Shown here: one piece after another, positions 35,562 through 46,199 of the stretch
How the letters are laid out: each line of letters opens with the position of its first letter
Numbering within the stretch: position 1 is the first letter of the stretch
NCBI GenBank assembly: GCA_025617745.1
Contig: CM046863.1
Span: 8,482,935-8,546,934, forward strand
Length of the DNA: 64,000 nucleotides
Direction of reading: 5' to 3'
DNA from: Heliocidaris erythrogramma
Taxonomy: Eukaryota; Echinodermata; Echinoidea; Camarodonta; Echinometridae
Translations under genes and position numbers: made by a program
Notes under the pieces: generated by a model
The model's database searches: none
Told to the model about the DNA's origin: nothing
What the model saw: the letters and a program-made list of their open reading frames with translations, nothing else

Positions 35562-36364
35562 AGTGTTACAGTTTCTGCCATAGTATATCTTTTATAATTG
35601 CATTTTATTTCATTATAACCCATTTTAAGCTGTATTTTCTTCAAATGTAAATTATTTGTTTCATAAATTATTGAAATAAAAAAAATTAAAAAATGCCGTA
35701 TTCTTATCGCTTTAATACGTGCCCCGCGATTGGCCGATCAATCTCTAAGCTGCATTGCATGCATCCGCGCTAGCGCTGCGCTTGCGATTCGCACGAAATT
35801 CAAATCAGCCGCACGATATCCTTTCTCTCTGGTGAGCTTTCAGCGTTAACAGTAAGCGTAAAATATGCTTTTATGTCTTGTAGAATATAACCTCTGTGTG
35901 ATCAAGTCATGGCATGACATCATGTGCATTTTAATATATATTTCACTAATTTAAACACAAAATAACAGTGTAAACAAGATCGAGCAACAATATTTACGCA
36001 TGTCACTAACCCAGTCCCATCTGTTCAATTTTGTGTAACGTTTTTGTCATTGGCAGCCTTAGACCAGTTCTGATCTGATCTGTCTACCAAATTTCACGTT
36101 TTCTTGCCCATTTATTGTTATTGTACCGAAATTATTATCAGTAATAGGGCACAATATTGTTTCTGGTATACATCTAGCCAACAGGACGCATGGAAGGAGT
36201 CCCCCAAACTAAAGAAAAAAGGGTTATCTTTTTGCTTTTTGTTTTTCATGTTTTTGGCTGGACATGCTGGAATTGGAAAAGGCAAGCACCACCAAAGCAC
36301 CATGACCACTCATACTACTATGATCCCCGCTACATTCCTATACTTCGTGTGTAGAATCTAGGCA

Positions 36365-37010
36365 GTCATACGGCTCAACTTTTTCAAACACCACTGCACA
36401 AAAGTCACCAACATTCACTCAAAATCGGCATTTAATTTACAAAAACCGACCCCAATATATCCAAGAAATACAATAAATTCAACTCACCGATGTTGGAAAA
36501 GATGATCCAAAAATGAAATCCGTAATTTACTGTCGATTCTCGCGATACGAGCTATCGGAGTCATTGTGTACATTTCCTGGTCGCTGCGGGCGCTGACATC
36601 TCCCCAAAAGAATTTTTTCGTTAAAAATTTGGTCCCTATCCCGTACACCTGTACACGGAAAAGTCCCGATTTTCTGTGTGCGCGATCGTAGAGAACGATT
36701 TGCGCTTGCGATCCCAAGTTTCTTCATGGACAAAATTTTTATTGGCCGATTTTAGTCTAAGACATCGGCGGTATGTAAACAACACGCGATCGCGAAACAA
36801 ATCGGCGGGGATTTCTTCGGTTTTGGGCATGATTTTGACTTTGGATTTTGCTGGAAATATGGAAAGTTCTTCCTAACGGCCATTTGATGTAGGCATGGTA
36901 CATGTAGGAGTGAGATTTTTAAGGGCTGAATTTGAAAGCAAGGTATTTAAAATATTTATCTTATTTTCCCCCCATACCTTTAGTACATGTGATAGAAAAT
37001 ACCAACTATT
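36365..37010. repeat. Left arm of a 1.5-kb imperfect palindrome
   Basis: Pairs with 37255-37857 in reverse complement (for example CACCACTGCACAAAA, GATGTTGGAAAAGAT, GACATCTCCCC, AAAATTTGGTCCC, CATGATTTTGACTTTGG, AACGGCCATT). By eye identity is about 75-80%, so the duplication is not recent. Reading toward the centre, both arms contain ATGATTTTGACTTTGGATTT. The right arm has a strong donor (GAG|GTAAGAA) after it, and the left arm has lost that donor. Confidence 0.8.
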
Positions 37011-37118
37011 TTACAGTAATGTAGCTATGAGTGGCAAGCACCAGGTCCTAGCGCAAAGTCTAAACATGTTGTTGAAGAAGATGGCCTGTAAAGAAGGCTT
37101 TGAGGTAATCACTTGAGG

Positions 37119-37189
37119 TACATTGGTTTTTGTCCATCCCATCCACACCAAGTTATTTGGTCTGGATGGGATGGACCAAAAACAATGTA
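37119..37189. repeat. 71-bp near-perfect hairpin at the palindrome centre
   Basis: TACATTGGTTTTTG and TCCATCCCATCCACACCAA pair with TTGGTCTGGATGGGATGGA and CAAAAACAATGTA around a 5-6 base loop, with one mismatch and one slipped base. It lies just downstream of exon one's donor and would be transcribed as intron. Confidence 0.85.
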
Positions 37190-37254
37190 AGACTAAGTAA
37201 TCGTGGTCGTTGACCCAGTAAGAACGAACAATGCCAAAATAGTTTACTACTGCA

Positions 37255-37857
37255 TTTTCTATCGCAAGCTGTATGGGGGGGGGGGGGGGGGGGAATAAGA
37301 TAAATATACTTCCTTTCAAATTCAGCTTTTAAAATGTAATTCTTACCTCGAATGGCCGTTAGGTCTTCGGAAGAATTTCTGATATTTTGCAGCAAAATCC
37401 AAAGTCAAAATCATGGCCCAAACTGAAGAAATCCCTGATTTTTTTTTTCGCCATCACATGATGTTGTTTTCATTCTGCCGATGTTTTAGACTAAACTTAG
37501 CCAATAAAATTTTGTTCACAAAGAAACTCCGTATCACACCGATATCGATCTCTACAATTGAAAACTGGGACTTTTACGTATGTGCGACAGGGACCAAATT
37601 TTTGCCAACTTAATGTTTTGGGGGAGATGTCGGCGCTCGCGGTGACCAAGAAATACAATGACTTCGATACCCCGTAAATTTAATTTTTTAAATAAATCTT
37701 TTCCAACATCAGTGAGCTGAATTTATTGTATTTCATGGATATGTTACTTACATGTAGTGTTGATATTTGTAAATTAAATGCTGATTTTGAGTGAATTTTG
37801 GTGAATTTTTGTGCAGTGGCTTTTGAAAGTGTTGAGGTGTACGACCGTCCGAGGGTA
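37255..37857. repeat. Right arm of the 1.5-kb imperfect palindrome
   Basis: Reverse complement of 36365-37010, ending at the SINE that begins at 37858. It contains a G run near 37276-37294 that the left arm lacks. Outward-reading frames in both arms begin M(A/P)(Q/K)TEEIP, which shows that the shared sequence includes the same ATG context. Confidence 0.8.
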
Positions 37858-38155
37858 TATTATAACAATAATAAAAGCTACATTTATTACATGTATATTG
37901 CGCACGTATCCATCCTAGAGAATTCTCAAGGCACCTACAAAGGAGTATTATTACCCTGGCCCAGCTGCCCTAAGCATTCAAGGAATAAATTCCTACCAGG
38001 TACCCATTTACTACACCTGGCTGGAGAGTGGCAAATGTAAATGAATGTTTTGCCAAAGGACATTAGTGCCGCGGCGGGACTCGAACCACAAACCATGAGA
38101 TCCCCAGTCCGGTGACGTATCCACTAGACCATGACACGATGCCGCTATGAGTGAT
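37858..38155 (-). mobile_element. tRNA-derived SINE
   Basis: On the minus strand the head has box A TGGTCTAGTGG (38121-38131) and box B GGTTCGAGTCC (38077-38087) with tRNA spacing. It is followed by a body containing AAAACATTCATTTAC and CCAGGTGTAGTAAATGGGTA, and by a tail with TTTATTATTGTTATAATATA. This head-body-tail order and the conserved GGTACCCATTTA..CACCTGG core are known from SINEs of several marine invertebrates. It abuts the palindrome's right arm exactly. Confidence 0.8.
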
Positions 38156-40156
38156 CCTGTTCAATGATCAATGATTCAATCCAAGGGTGTTGAATGCGGT
38201 CTTAGGCAATCGTCACTCATACTATTTGTCCCTTGCATATGTGGGACTGTGTCAAACATTCACTGTTGCAGTAGTAACAGACAACAAATTTGATCCAAGC
38301 AAGATATTCTTGAATTTGCTATTTTACCTGATTCAGGAACTTGTCAACTCGCACTATATATGCTAAAAATTTGACGTTTCAGAGTTGAAAATGAAATTTT
38401 AAATATTTTCTTCTCATGTATGAATGATCTAGAATGTACCACTTCCCGCTAATACACACAAAATCTATCTTCAGATAAGCTTGTACATGCATAAGTGGGC
38501 AATGTTTTAATTCTGATCTGAACGCATCTAATCACATTGTGTGAGGTGGGCTGAATCTCCATTCTGATATCTAATTATGTAATTAATAAAGACATTATGC
38601 ACTGTACACCTTGACTATTGCTATTTGGTAAGGTAAAGTGTGGGTGATTTATTTTTGTCCACAGGAAGAATGGAGTTTCAAACTCTTAGAATTATTTTCA
38701 CATATTCTGTTTTCACTTTTAAGGATGATATCCAAGGAGAAGAAGAAAAGAGTTAAAGTGCTTGTGAGGAGGCGCAACCCAGATAAAGGTGTCATAGGAG
38801 ATATCATGAGGCGCACTAGGACTCACCGAGCTCTATATAGAACCAACCAAGTTTCTTTTGAGGTGCAGGAGTTCCCCATCCTGAAGTTGGAGACTTGGAG
38901 TTTTGGGGTAATTAGATGTTTATAAAAGATCTGGACTTAATTATCAGAAACAGATAATACATGTTGTTGTATACATGTACACAATTTTTCAGGCAAAAGG
39001 ATGTTTTAATTTGATTCCCTCTACCTTGTTTTTATGATGTTCAAAGCATGCATACAAATTCATTATGGATGTCAGCTTTAGTAATCAGCTTTTAAAAATA
39101 TTGTCCATTCTTAGGATTATTTTCGATAAATTTCATGTCTTATACTTTCTCTAACAGAACAAAACAAGAATAATGCTGTGATATATTTTTTTTGAATTTA
39201 CAGATTCTGAAAGAGATGGAGTTTTTCCGCACTGCCCTTGAGAAAGTAGCAGAGAAAATAATCCATGTTTGGAGGAATTCGACCCTTGGTTCCACAAGCT
39301 GTCTCTTCAAGAAATACAATGCCCTCATCCAGGAGTGTATTGAGAAAGACCAAATGAAAGGTCAGTATTTGTTTAAAAGTTTTGAATGCATTTTGCAAAT
39401 GGTCTTCATGTTTACCATTCCAAACAGGAGGAGGGCTTGAAGATTTTGTCTTCAAAATAAAATATTATTTAATTTTCTTCTTTACTTATTTAGACTCTGT
39501 CACAGAACTCTCATGTTTTATATGTCTGTACATGTGTTAATAACAGGCATGTACATCAAGTTGCTTTAAAAAGCTACTCCATATCAATTGTTTGTTATGT
39601 GAATGCCAGAACTTTCATAGATTTAATAATTTGTCTGATTAACTTCCAGATCTGACACTCCCTTCTGGCCATACCACACCTGCTTGGCGAGAAGGACATG
39701 ATGTATGTTGTAGACAAGGTAAATGACAATTTAAACCTTTTCTTCCCAAAACATGTTGCAACCACTATTCCATTCTACCATAAAGATACTATTAAGAGAT
39801 GTTGTAACATAAGTGGGGGGAGTGGTCTGAATCTGATGCAGGAAATTGTTCACCTAAATTGCATGGGGTTAAAGTTTAGAGTATGACACTAGATTTAGCT
39901 CAATTTTTTTCTCATTTCCTCTACCCTTTTACATACATGTACTTCTGTAGTTCTAAGGAGGAATCATAAGATGATTGTACTTTATCATGCACAGTGACCT
40001 GGTAAATTTCTTTCCTTTTACTTCTTAGGAACCTGTGACACCAACACCAGCTGCAGTGTTTAGAGGAAAGCTTGTACAAGAAGACCTTGTAGCTGAAGTT
40101 TGGATTGAAGGGGGCAAGATGTGCCACTGCTCTGGAGCACTCACATGGGGTCTAAT

Positions 40157-40191
40157 ACATTTTGGAGAGTTCACTCTGCAGCACCACTTGC
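40157..40191. repeat. 35-bp direct repeat, left copy
   Basis: Begins ACATTTTGGAGAG and ends CACCACTTGC. The same 35 bases occur at 40358-40392 without mismatch. The two copies bracket the histone-derived segment. Confidence 0.95.
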
Positions 40192-40194
40192 GGT

Positions 40195-40293
40195 GGAGCC
40201 CCTGTTTACATGGCTGCTGTCCTCGAGTACTTGACTGCCGAAATCTTGGAGCTCGCTGGCAACGCTGCCCGTGACAACAAGAAATCCAAGAAG
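40195..40293 (+). pseudogene. Histone H2A fragment (33 codons)
   Basis: Translation [20 protein letters not shown] followed by [13 protein letters not shown] is the central histone-fold segment of H2A (helix 2 through the start of helix 3). H2A family members have about 125-130 residues; this piece lacks the N-tail, first helix and docking C-terminus. It starts immediately after the left 35-bp repeat and ends where the H1-like piece begins. Not functional. Confidence 0.9.
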
Positions 40294-40348
40294 TTATCAT
40301 TTCGGAAGCAGGTGGGTGTGTTGCCGGCTTCTTCTTGGGGATCTTCTT
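40294..40348 (-). pseudogene. Histone H1 fragment
   Basis: On the minus strand the frame reads [20 protein letters not shown], matching the junction of the basic N-tail and the winged-helix start of H1 (K-rich, then HPP.SEMI). It stops after SEMI, exactly where H2A DNA of opposite orientation begins. H1 and H2A genes lie near each other in sea urchin tandem histone clusters, so both scraps may come from one rearranged cluster fragment. Confidence 0.7.
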
Positions 40349-40357
40349 GAAGAGTTC

Positions 40358-40392
40358 ACATTTTGGAGAGTTCACTCTGCAGCACCACTTGC
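40358..40392. repeat. 35-bp direct repeat, right copy
   Basis: Identical to 40157-40191. The frame of the interrupted last exon continues after it (HLPRSLSK, then stop), so removing one copy plus the insert restores continuity. Confidence 0.95.
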
Positions 40393-40574
40393 CCCGGTCA
40401 CTATCTAAATGATGTCTTATATTGTATGTCAAGGTACATGATGCGTGCAATATTTATGTGGTACAATGGGTGTCAGCCCCTGTTGGGACAGGGTATTCTT
40501 CTGCAGATAATATATACTACTTGTTCCTTGACTCCTTCCTTGTTTGGCATAAAGGACACATATATATTTTACAA

Positions 40575-41030
40575 TAGTGGCGGATTTAGGATTTCTATGG
40601 TGGGGGGGGGGTGGTGGGCAAATTGAAAAAATCAAAAAAATCAGTTGAACGAAGCAAAAAATAAACAGGAGCCCAAGTTTTTGTCAATATACTGAACCAT
40701 AAACAAGGCATTTGAAGCCTGTTTTTATTACATGTAGTTGGTTATTTTAATGCCCCCCCCCCCCCCCAACAACAAAAAAGCCATGTGGTCATGAAGTGCA
40801 ATTTGTGTAAAGCCTTAATTTTTTAAAATCCTGGAAATAATTATAACCCATTATATTTCAGTGTGAAGTGTGGGCCGAATTTTATTTCATAAAATGACAC
40901 AAACGGGGCATTTAAAGCCCTCTTGAAACCTCATTGCTTCTGGTCTCTGAAAGATTTTTAAAAATTTTACGGGGAGGGGCTACTCTCCTCCCCCCCCCCC
41001 CCCCCCCCCCAGATCCACACCTCTTGTACA
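40575..41030. mobile_element. Element with TAGTGGCGGATTTAGG end and C-run ends
   Basis: Left end TAGTGGCGGATTTAGG then G run; C runs near 40756 and 40990; right end AGATCCACACCTCTTG, an imperfect inverted match. Same hAT-like terminus type as 316-457. No duplication was verified. Confidence 0.4.
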
Positions 41031-41319
41031 ATGTATGTGTGGCTTTAATCATAACAGGCCAAATATACACAGTACATGTAGTATATGTTTACCGGTAGTA
41101 GTTTCGTACCTACTGAAAATGTTATATAAGTTATGTACAACATACATGCCTCTTTACGGTACCTGAGATTACTGCAACAAGTGGACATGCACATTCGTTA
41201 TTTGAATGCCGTAAAATAGAAAAAGTACTGTACCACCAACATGCACATCACTTTTCCTTTTGAATGCCTATAAATATATATTTTTACTTTCTAGGTTTGA
41301 ATTTCAAGATGTGTATCAA

Positions 41320-42011
41320 TTAACCCTAAAATGGCCGGGATATGTTGGCTAGGGCCACAGCCGGGGGTGGAATCCACCCCCCCCCCCCCCCCCCCCCATC
41401 GGCACGCACATCGTCCACAACGTAATCTACAAAACTATATAGTTAAATGGTCCGAAAAATTTTCACATTCATTAATTATGCAAATTTATGTATGAAATCA
41501 AAATTTTGCTCTAAATCATTAGATAAAGCTCAAAATATGCTAATTTTTGGTCTAGACACTCTTTATAGTATTCTTAGCAATTATACTTGAAAAAAATTTG
41601 ATATCAAAATTTATTATGTATTTTATTGTATTTAAAATTTATGTATTTCTTTGTTTTTTTACCTTTTTTTTTTGGGATGAAATTTGTCGGGGACACTTTC
41701 GCAAACATAAACATCATAAAATATATTAATTTCAATCAGCAAATGTAAAAATATAGATTTGTAAATTTTGGCTGAAAACACATTTTGTATTGAAATTATA
41801 CATGAAATCACGTTTTTGAGCAATTTTCGGTCTGACGTGCAAGTACGAATTGTTGCGTAACTTCGGAACCGCATGCCCTGACATCGCGAATTTGGTCTCA
41901 AAAGATGCGTGAGATTCGGAAAAAAAAGTCATGAAACTGCTTTGCGCGTTGCGGACATATCGCGAGAAACGTCTAGGGGGGGTATTCCACCCCCGGCCCT
42001 TTTAGGGTTAA
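41320..42011. mobile_element. TTAA-flanked non-autonomous element (692 bp)
   Basis: TTAA (41320-41323, 42008-42011) followed inward by the inverted repeat CCCTAAAANGGCCGGG. A second inverted block, GGGGGTGGAATCCACCCCC on the left and GGTATTCCACCCCCGG on the right, lies just inside. Non-coding. Confidence 0.75.
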
Positions 42012-42970
42012 AAAGCATAATGCATTTCATAATTGTTAATGGAAGAAGTATACATGGAACAATCTGTTTTAGATTACCTTAATGACTATGTATTCATTGG
42101 TTAGAATTCTGTTTCGTAGAGTCAGTATTTACTCAATTTGTCTTCTTTTCTGAAGCAATGTACAGCTAAACACACACAAAATATATCTTGTAAAAGAAAT
42201 ACACATGTACATGTATAATGAAAAGTATATCACGTGTATACACATACATGTATGTATCATACTTGCAGATATAGTACAGAAATACCGGTATGTTTTTAGA
42301 AATGGAGAGCTGAATTTTACTGAATTTTATATACACTGTTTCTGTTATGACTGTTTTTTTTCCTTTCTTAGTGCATCACTCGTTTGCGAATGTATCATAA
42401 TGTGTGTGAGTGATGATTAATGATTTGTTGTACTTGGTACAATTCATATACCTTTTATTGTTAAATTTTAACTGAGATGAAGGTATGTAATCATGCTTGC
42501 TTATGTTGTACTCACTGGCCATTATAGTGTATAGGCCACGCAGAATGATAATCTTAACAATCAATTCCTGGTGTCGCATAGCAATTTGCTATGCATTTTT
42601 TATATGTGGGACTGTACAGAAGTATTTATCCCATCCACCAAAAATGCTAATCAAATTTGAGAATATTATTACCTGATAATGTAGTGATGAAACAAAGCTT
42701 TTTGCTTGTCACTGTTTGTGAACTATTTTAAAGCCAGCTTACATGTATATAGAACTATTCACTTTTTTATTATTGTAAAAAAAGGGCTTGCTAAGTTGGG
42801 ATTGTCATTCAAAGTGCATCTTAACCTCATGTATTCTCATTACAACTACAGTACTGCGCATGAACATGTATATAAAATATCAAAGACCAGATGCTCCAAT
42901 GCATGCTTATATGCCTTATTAAATACAGCTCGTTCAGTTTTGTTTCTTCCGTATCTGTGTTTGCAAACGA
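42012..42970. other. Non-coding stretch
   Basis: AT-rich with several ACATGTACATGTA words. No exon is supported. Confidence 0.4.
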
Positions 42971-43635
42971 AATGGAAGGTTTGGAAGGGTTCAATTTTGT
43001 GCCCAAAAGGGTCCCTGTAAGGCGCAAAATTGCACCCTTGTATGGGGGTAAAGGGCTTAATGTTGCACCCTGTGAGGTGCAAAACTGCACCTTCTGGAAA
43101 TGTACAATATTGCACCGAAAAATGTGCTGCCAATGTTGCAATAGTTTGCACCCTTTAGGGTGCACAATTGCACCCTTTTTATAGGTTCAATTATGGTGCA
43201 ACATTGCACCTTTCTGAAAGGTACAATATTGCACCCTAAAAGGTGCTCCCAGTGTTGCATTTATTTGCACCCTTTAGGGTGCAAAATTGCACCCTTTTTA
43301 TAGGAAAAAAAGGTTCAATATTGAACCCTAAATGGTGCAACATTGCACCCTAATAATGGTGCAAAATTGCACCTTTCTGAAAGGTACAATATTGCACCCA
43401 AAAAGGTGCTCCCAGTGTTGCATTTATTTGCACCCTTTAGGGTGCAAAATTGCACCCTTTTTATCGGAAAAAAGGGTTCAATATTGAACCCTAAATGGTG
43501 CAACATTGCACCCTAATAATGGTGCAAAGTTGCACCTTTCTGAAAGGTGCAATATTGCACCCAAAAAGGTGCTCCCAGTGTTGCATTTATTTGCACCCTA
43601 AAAGGTGCAACTTTGTACCTTTATTTCTAAGTGTG
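42970..43635. repeat. Right subterminal GGTGCA palindrome array and terminus
   Basis: More than 25 GGTGCA or TGCACC words. A near-perfect ~175-bp period appears in the later part (AGGTGCTCCCAGTGTTGCAT at about 43239, 43403 and 43567; GGTTCAATATTGAACCC at 43312 and 43476). Nested palindromes such as GGTGCAAAATTGCACC can fold on either strand. It ends TTTATTTCTAAGTGTG. Confidence 0.9.
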
Positions 43636-44410
43636 TATTACTCCACAACGTTCTTTCCATACCTCTTAACCATCTGCGAAGACGCCAGCTCAAAATACCT
43701 ATTCTATCCAGGAATCCCTCTGAATTCTGTGGATGGACATAAATAGAAATAGCAGATAAAATATTTCATTACACCTTTTAAATGAAAGTCTTTCATTATA
43801 ATCTGTAAATATGCATTGCACAATCTTTTATCTGAATTATTTTAAAATATGCTGAAAAAAAATACATGTATAAATATTCCCTCCCACAAATATACATGTC
43901 AATAAGCTTCGCGCTATTTGTTGCATCTGCGGAGCCTGTTCAGTCACCAGAATGACAAGCCGTAATCACGACCGCGCAGAAATATCGATTGAGTGATAGG
44001 TTTAAACACATGAGATATTTCATAATTTTCAGCATATAAATAATATGTCCTTTTCCATATTTCAATTAGATAGTAAATATTTATTATCACTAAATTTAAG
44101 TAAGTCAGTGCGATAGAATTGTATGGAGTTTGAAATATATTTTGCAATTAATTATTCATTCGTTGGGAACGTGTATACCTGTAATAGACCGCTTCTGTAA
44201 TGTATACAAATGTATGCACATATATTCTCTGAGCACCTAGTGACGAGCTATTCCATGAACCTGCTTTTTTTTTTATAAATGAGCCTTTTTCTCTATTGTT
44301 TTGGTCATTACCCTGTCTGACACATTGACAATCTCATTTTAATTTACAAGGATTTGCTTAGTCCATACAAGACAAGTTATATATCATTTTAAAGCTTAGA
44401 ATCTAAGCTT
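43636..44410. other. Non-coding stretch
   Basis: AT-rich sequence to the right of the candidate 8.5-kb element. Nothing recognised. Confidence 0.35.
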
Positions 44411-44448
44411 TCAAACTGTGTTGACATCGATTTGACCCTAGAGCAGAG

Positions 44449-44638
44449 TGTGAATAGAGATGCAGCATCACCAATGAGATGCATTGTACGATTCCACAAC
44501 CATCAGAAGATGGTGATCAACCCAGCTAGGCATGTCCGTCACAAAGCTGCGGAATTTGACAGGGCTGGATGCCATGAAGCAGCAATCCAATGGGTTTTCA
44601 TTGCATTCTCTAATATTCAAGCTAAATTAGATTTTTGA
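44449..44638 (+). other. Candidate terminal exon, unknown product
   Basis: After an acceptor (TTTGACCCTAG) a frame reads MRCIVRFHNHQKMVINPARH, VRHKAAEFDRAGCHEAAIQW and ends with a stop at 44636. The composition is protein-like and basic. The opening hydrophobic-basic strand pattern resembles PB1-like starts, but that is weak. No partner exon was identified. Confidence 0.3.
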
Positions 44639-45394
44639 AAGATACAAAGTCTAGATGATCACTTATGCAGAAGTGTTCATGTGTTCTTAGTAAGTATGCC
44701 TTAGGTAAGTATTCTTTACGTTTGAAGGATTAAATCAATGCGTTAAGTTTGATATATTTACATCCGATAGATGTTCATACACCAAAGTTTTTAAAGAAAT
44801 TTCGATTGTAAATTGAGAAAAGTCAAAATGGAGAAAGCCATTAATTTCACATAATATCTTACACGGCAATGCCATAGATTCATCAGGCAAATATGTTACA
44901 ATCATGCGTCTTTAGTTTTCATCATGCAGGGTGTATAGTACATGTACAAGCTTTGTGAGCTTTTTGAAAATAGTCATCTTAGCCTGACTACAAGAATGTT
45001 TTATGATGACAACTAAATTTGTCTTGAAAAGATTTTGATACCTTTTAGACTGTGTATATTTGCAGTAAAAAGACATGGTGTGTTCAGATAAAACAAATAT
45101 TGGCTTTCTTGGTTGTAATACACATTTGATTAATCAAAAAATATCTTGTTCAGTGTTTCTTGCAAAAAAAAGTAACTGCCAAGTCAAACAGTAATTATGA
45201 TTCCAGATCTAATCCAGTAATGTCTGAGAAAAAAATGCATAGATGTGAGAATGCATTAAATCGCAGTTCCATTGTGTATACAGACATCGTATATAGCAAA
45301 TACAGAGGCAATTACAATTTGATATAAAAATAACATAATGTAATGTTTCCACCGTAATATGCATCTAGTGATCAATATAAATTAAAGAGGTTTG

Positions 45395-45396
<2 letters not shown>

Positions 45397-45440
<44 letters not shown>

Positions 45441-45455
45441 GAGAGAGAGAGAGAA
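45397..45455. repeat. (TA)n then (GA)n microsatellite
   Basis: About 20 TA units followed by eight GA units, then (GAAT)n and (AAAC)n words to 45510. Confidence 0.9.
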
Positions 45456-45833
45456 TATAAAACAAAATGAATGAATGAATGAGTTTATTACCAAACAAAC
45501 AAACAAACAAATAAACAAGTTAAAATACACATGAGAGAGTTGTTTTACATTTGTTTGGTAAAAGGACTCTATGGAAATAGCAAATTCTGCTAGTGAGATG
45601 TAGAGCCTCTGTTCAACTATGTACATTATAAACAAACATTTAGCATGATATATAACATGAAATCAATAAAACTAAAATATATATCGTATGCAATGTGAAT
45701 GGTTTTATCTTACGGTTAGGTGCTTTGCAGTAAAACTAGTACACGTCAATAAATTGATTACACTGCATAATACAAGCACCAGGTGGAATACAAACTATAA
45801 ACAAAGTAAATGAAATACATATAATTATATATC

Positions 45834-46070
45834 AATATTCTTGTATGAAGATATGTTTAAGCTCCGTGCGAAATAACTGGACAGTTTTAAGCTGTCTTAC
45901 ATTATCTGGAAGATTATTCCAGATTTGCGATCCCAAGTATGAAATTGAGGTTTTTACCGTGCTCTGTTTTCACCCTCGGTAAAATTAAAGTTTTTGACTC
46001 TTTTTGTCTTGTACTATAACAATTTTCAAAAAAATTATAATATTCATACACTGAATGAGGGAGTTTATTA
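45834..46070 (-). pseudogene. LINE ORF2 C-terminal remnant
   Basis: On the minus strand one frame gives YSTRQKESKTLILPR and, after a frame change, TSISYLGSQIWNNLPDNVRQ then LKTVQLFRTELKHIFIQEY and a stop. The pattern (TR..L..PR.KT, Y.G..IWN.LP, FK..LK..L) is the conserved end of CR1/L2-type LINE ORF2. Strongly 5'-truncated. Confidence 0.7.
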
Positions 46071-46092
46071 TGTATGAACCTAAAAGAAAGTA

Positions 46093-46107
46093 ATAGAGGG
46101 ATAGAGG

Positions 46108-46154
<47 letters not shown>

Positions 46155-46155
46155 A
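46093..46155. repeat. (GT)n and (GA)n microsatellite
   Basis: GTGTGTGTGTG then AGAGAGAGAG, with short interruptions. Confidence 0.9.
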
Positions 46156-46199
46156 TAGAGAGTGATGTTGATTTGACATGTGTGGTACCTCCTATGGTT

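Larger units (their letters stand above)
37017..40150 (+). pseudogene. Five-exon gene of unknown function, frameshifted and interrupted
   Basis: Consistent AG/GT exons with matching phases: 37017-37104 (MSGKHQVLAQSLNMLLKK), 38665-38907 (RRRNPDKGVIGDIMRRTRTH, EVQEFPILKLETW), 39204-39360 (ILKEMEFFRTALEKVAEKII, KYNALIQECIEK), 39650-39718 (LLAIPHLLGEKDMMYVVDK) and 40029 onward (EPVTPTPAAVFRGKLVQEDL, AEVWIEGGKMC). The exon junctions are phase 0, 0, 1 and 0. One base is missing near 39660 inside exon four. The last exon is split near 40191 by a histone-derived insert; beyond it the frame would end at the stop near 40409. The order (Met-Arg-rich block, FP.LK, helical block, L..IP.LL.E, WIEGGKMC) recalls uncharacterised multi-exon proteins found repeatedly in fish and invertebrate genomes; that is recollection, not a search. 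Function unknown. It lies inside the candidate 8.5-kb element and may be its cargo. Confidence 0.55.
35118..43635. mobile_element. Candidate 8.5-kb DNA transposon with GGTGCA subterminal repeats
   Basis: The left end CACACTTAGAATTAAAGG and the right end (reverse complement CACACTTAGAAATAAAGG) match in 17 of 18 positions, and both are flanked by TA. Both subterminal regions are rich in GGTGCA words, many palindromic as GGTGCAAnnTTGCACC (35118-35275 and 42970-43635). Inverted termini plus clustered subterminal motifs recall CACTA-type elements (family knowledge). The interior holds a multi-exon gene of unknown function, a palindrome and younger insertions. The alternative is two unrelated copies of one MITE family, a left end here and a right end there, that merely bracket the region. 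Confidence 0.45.

Noticed and set aside
38060-38150. A functional tRNA gene on the minus strand
   Set aside because: Box A and B are good, but the acceptor stem does not close and a SINE body and tail follow.
40025-40450. A single 141-codon minus-strand gene
   Set aside because: The frame merges the H1 scrap with the antisense of the H2A scrap and of the disrupted exon. Only the H1-like part is meaningful.
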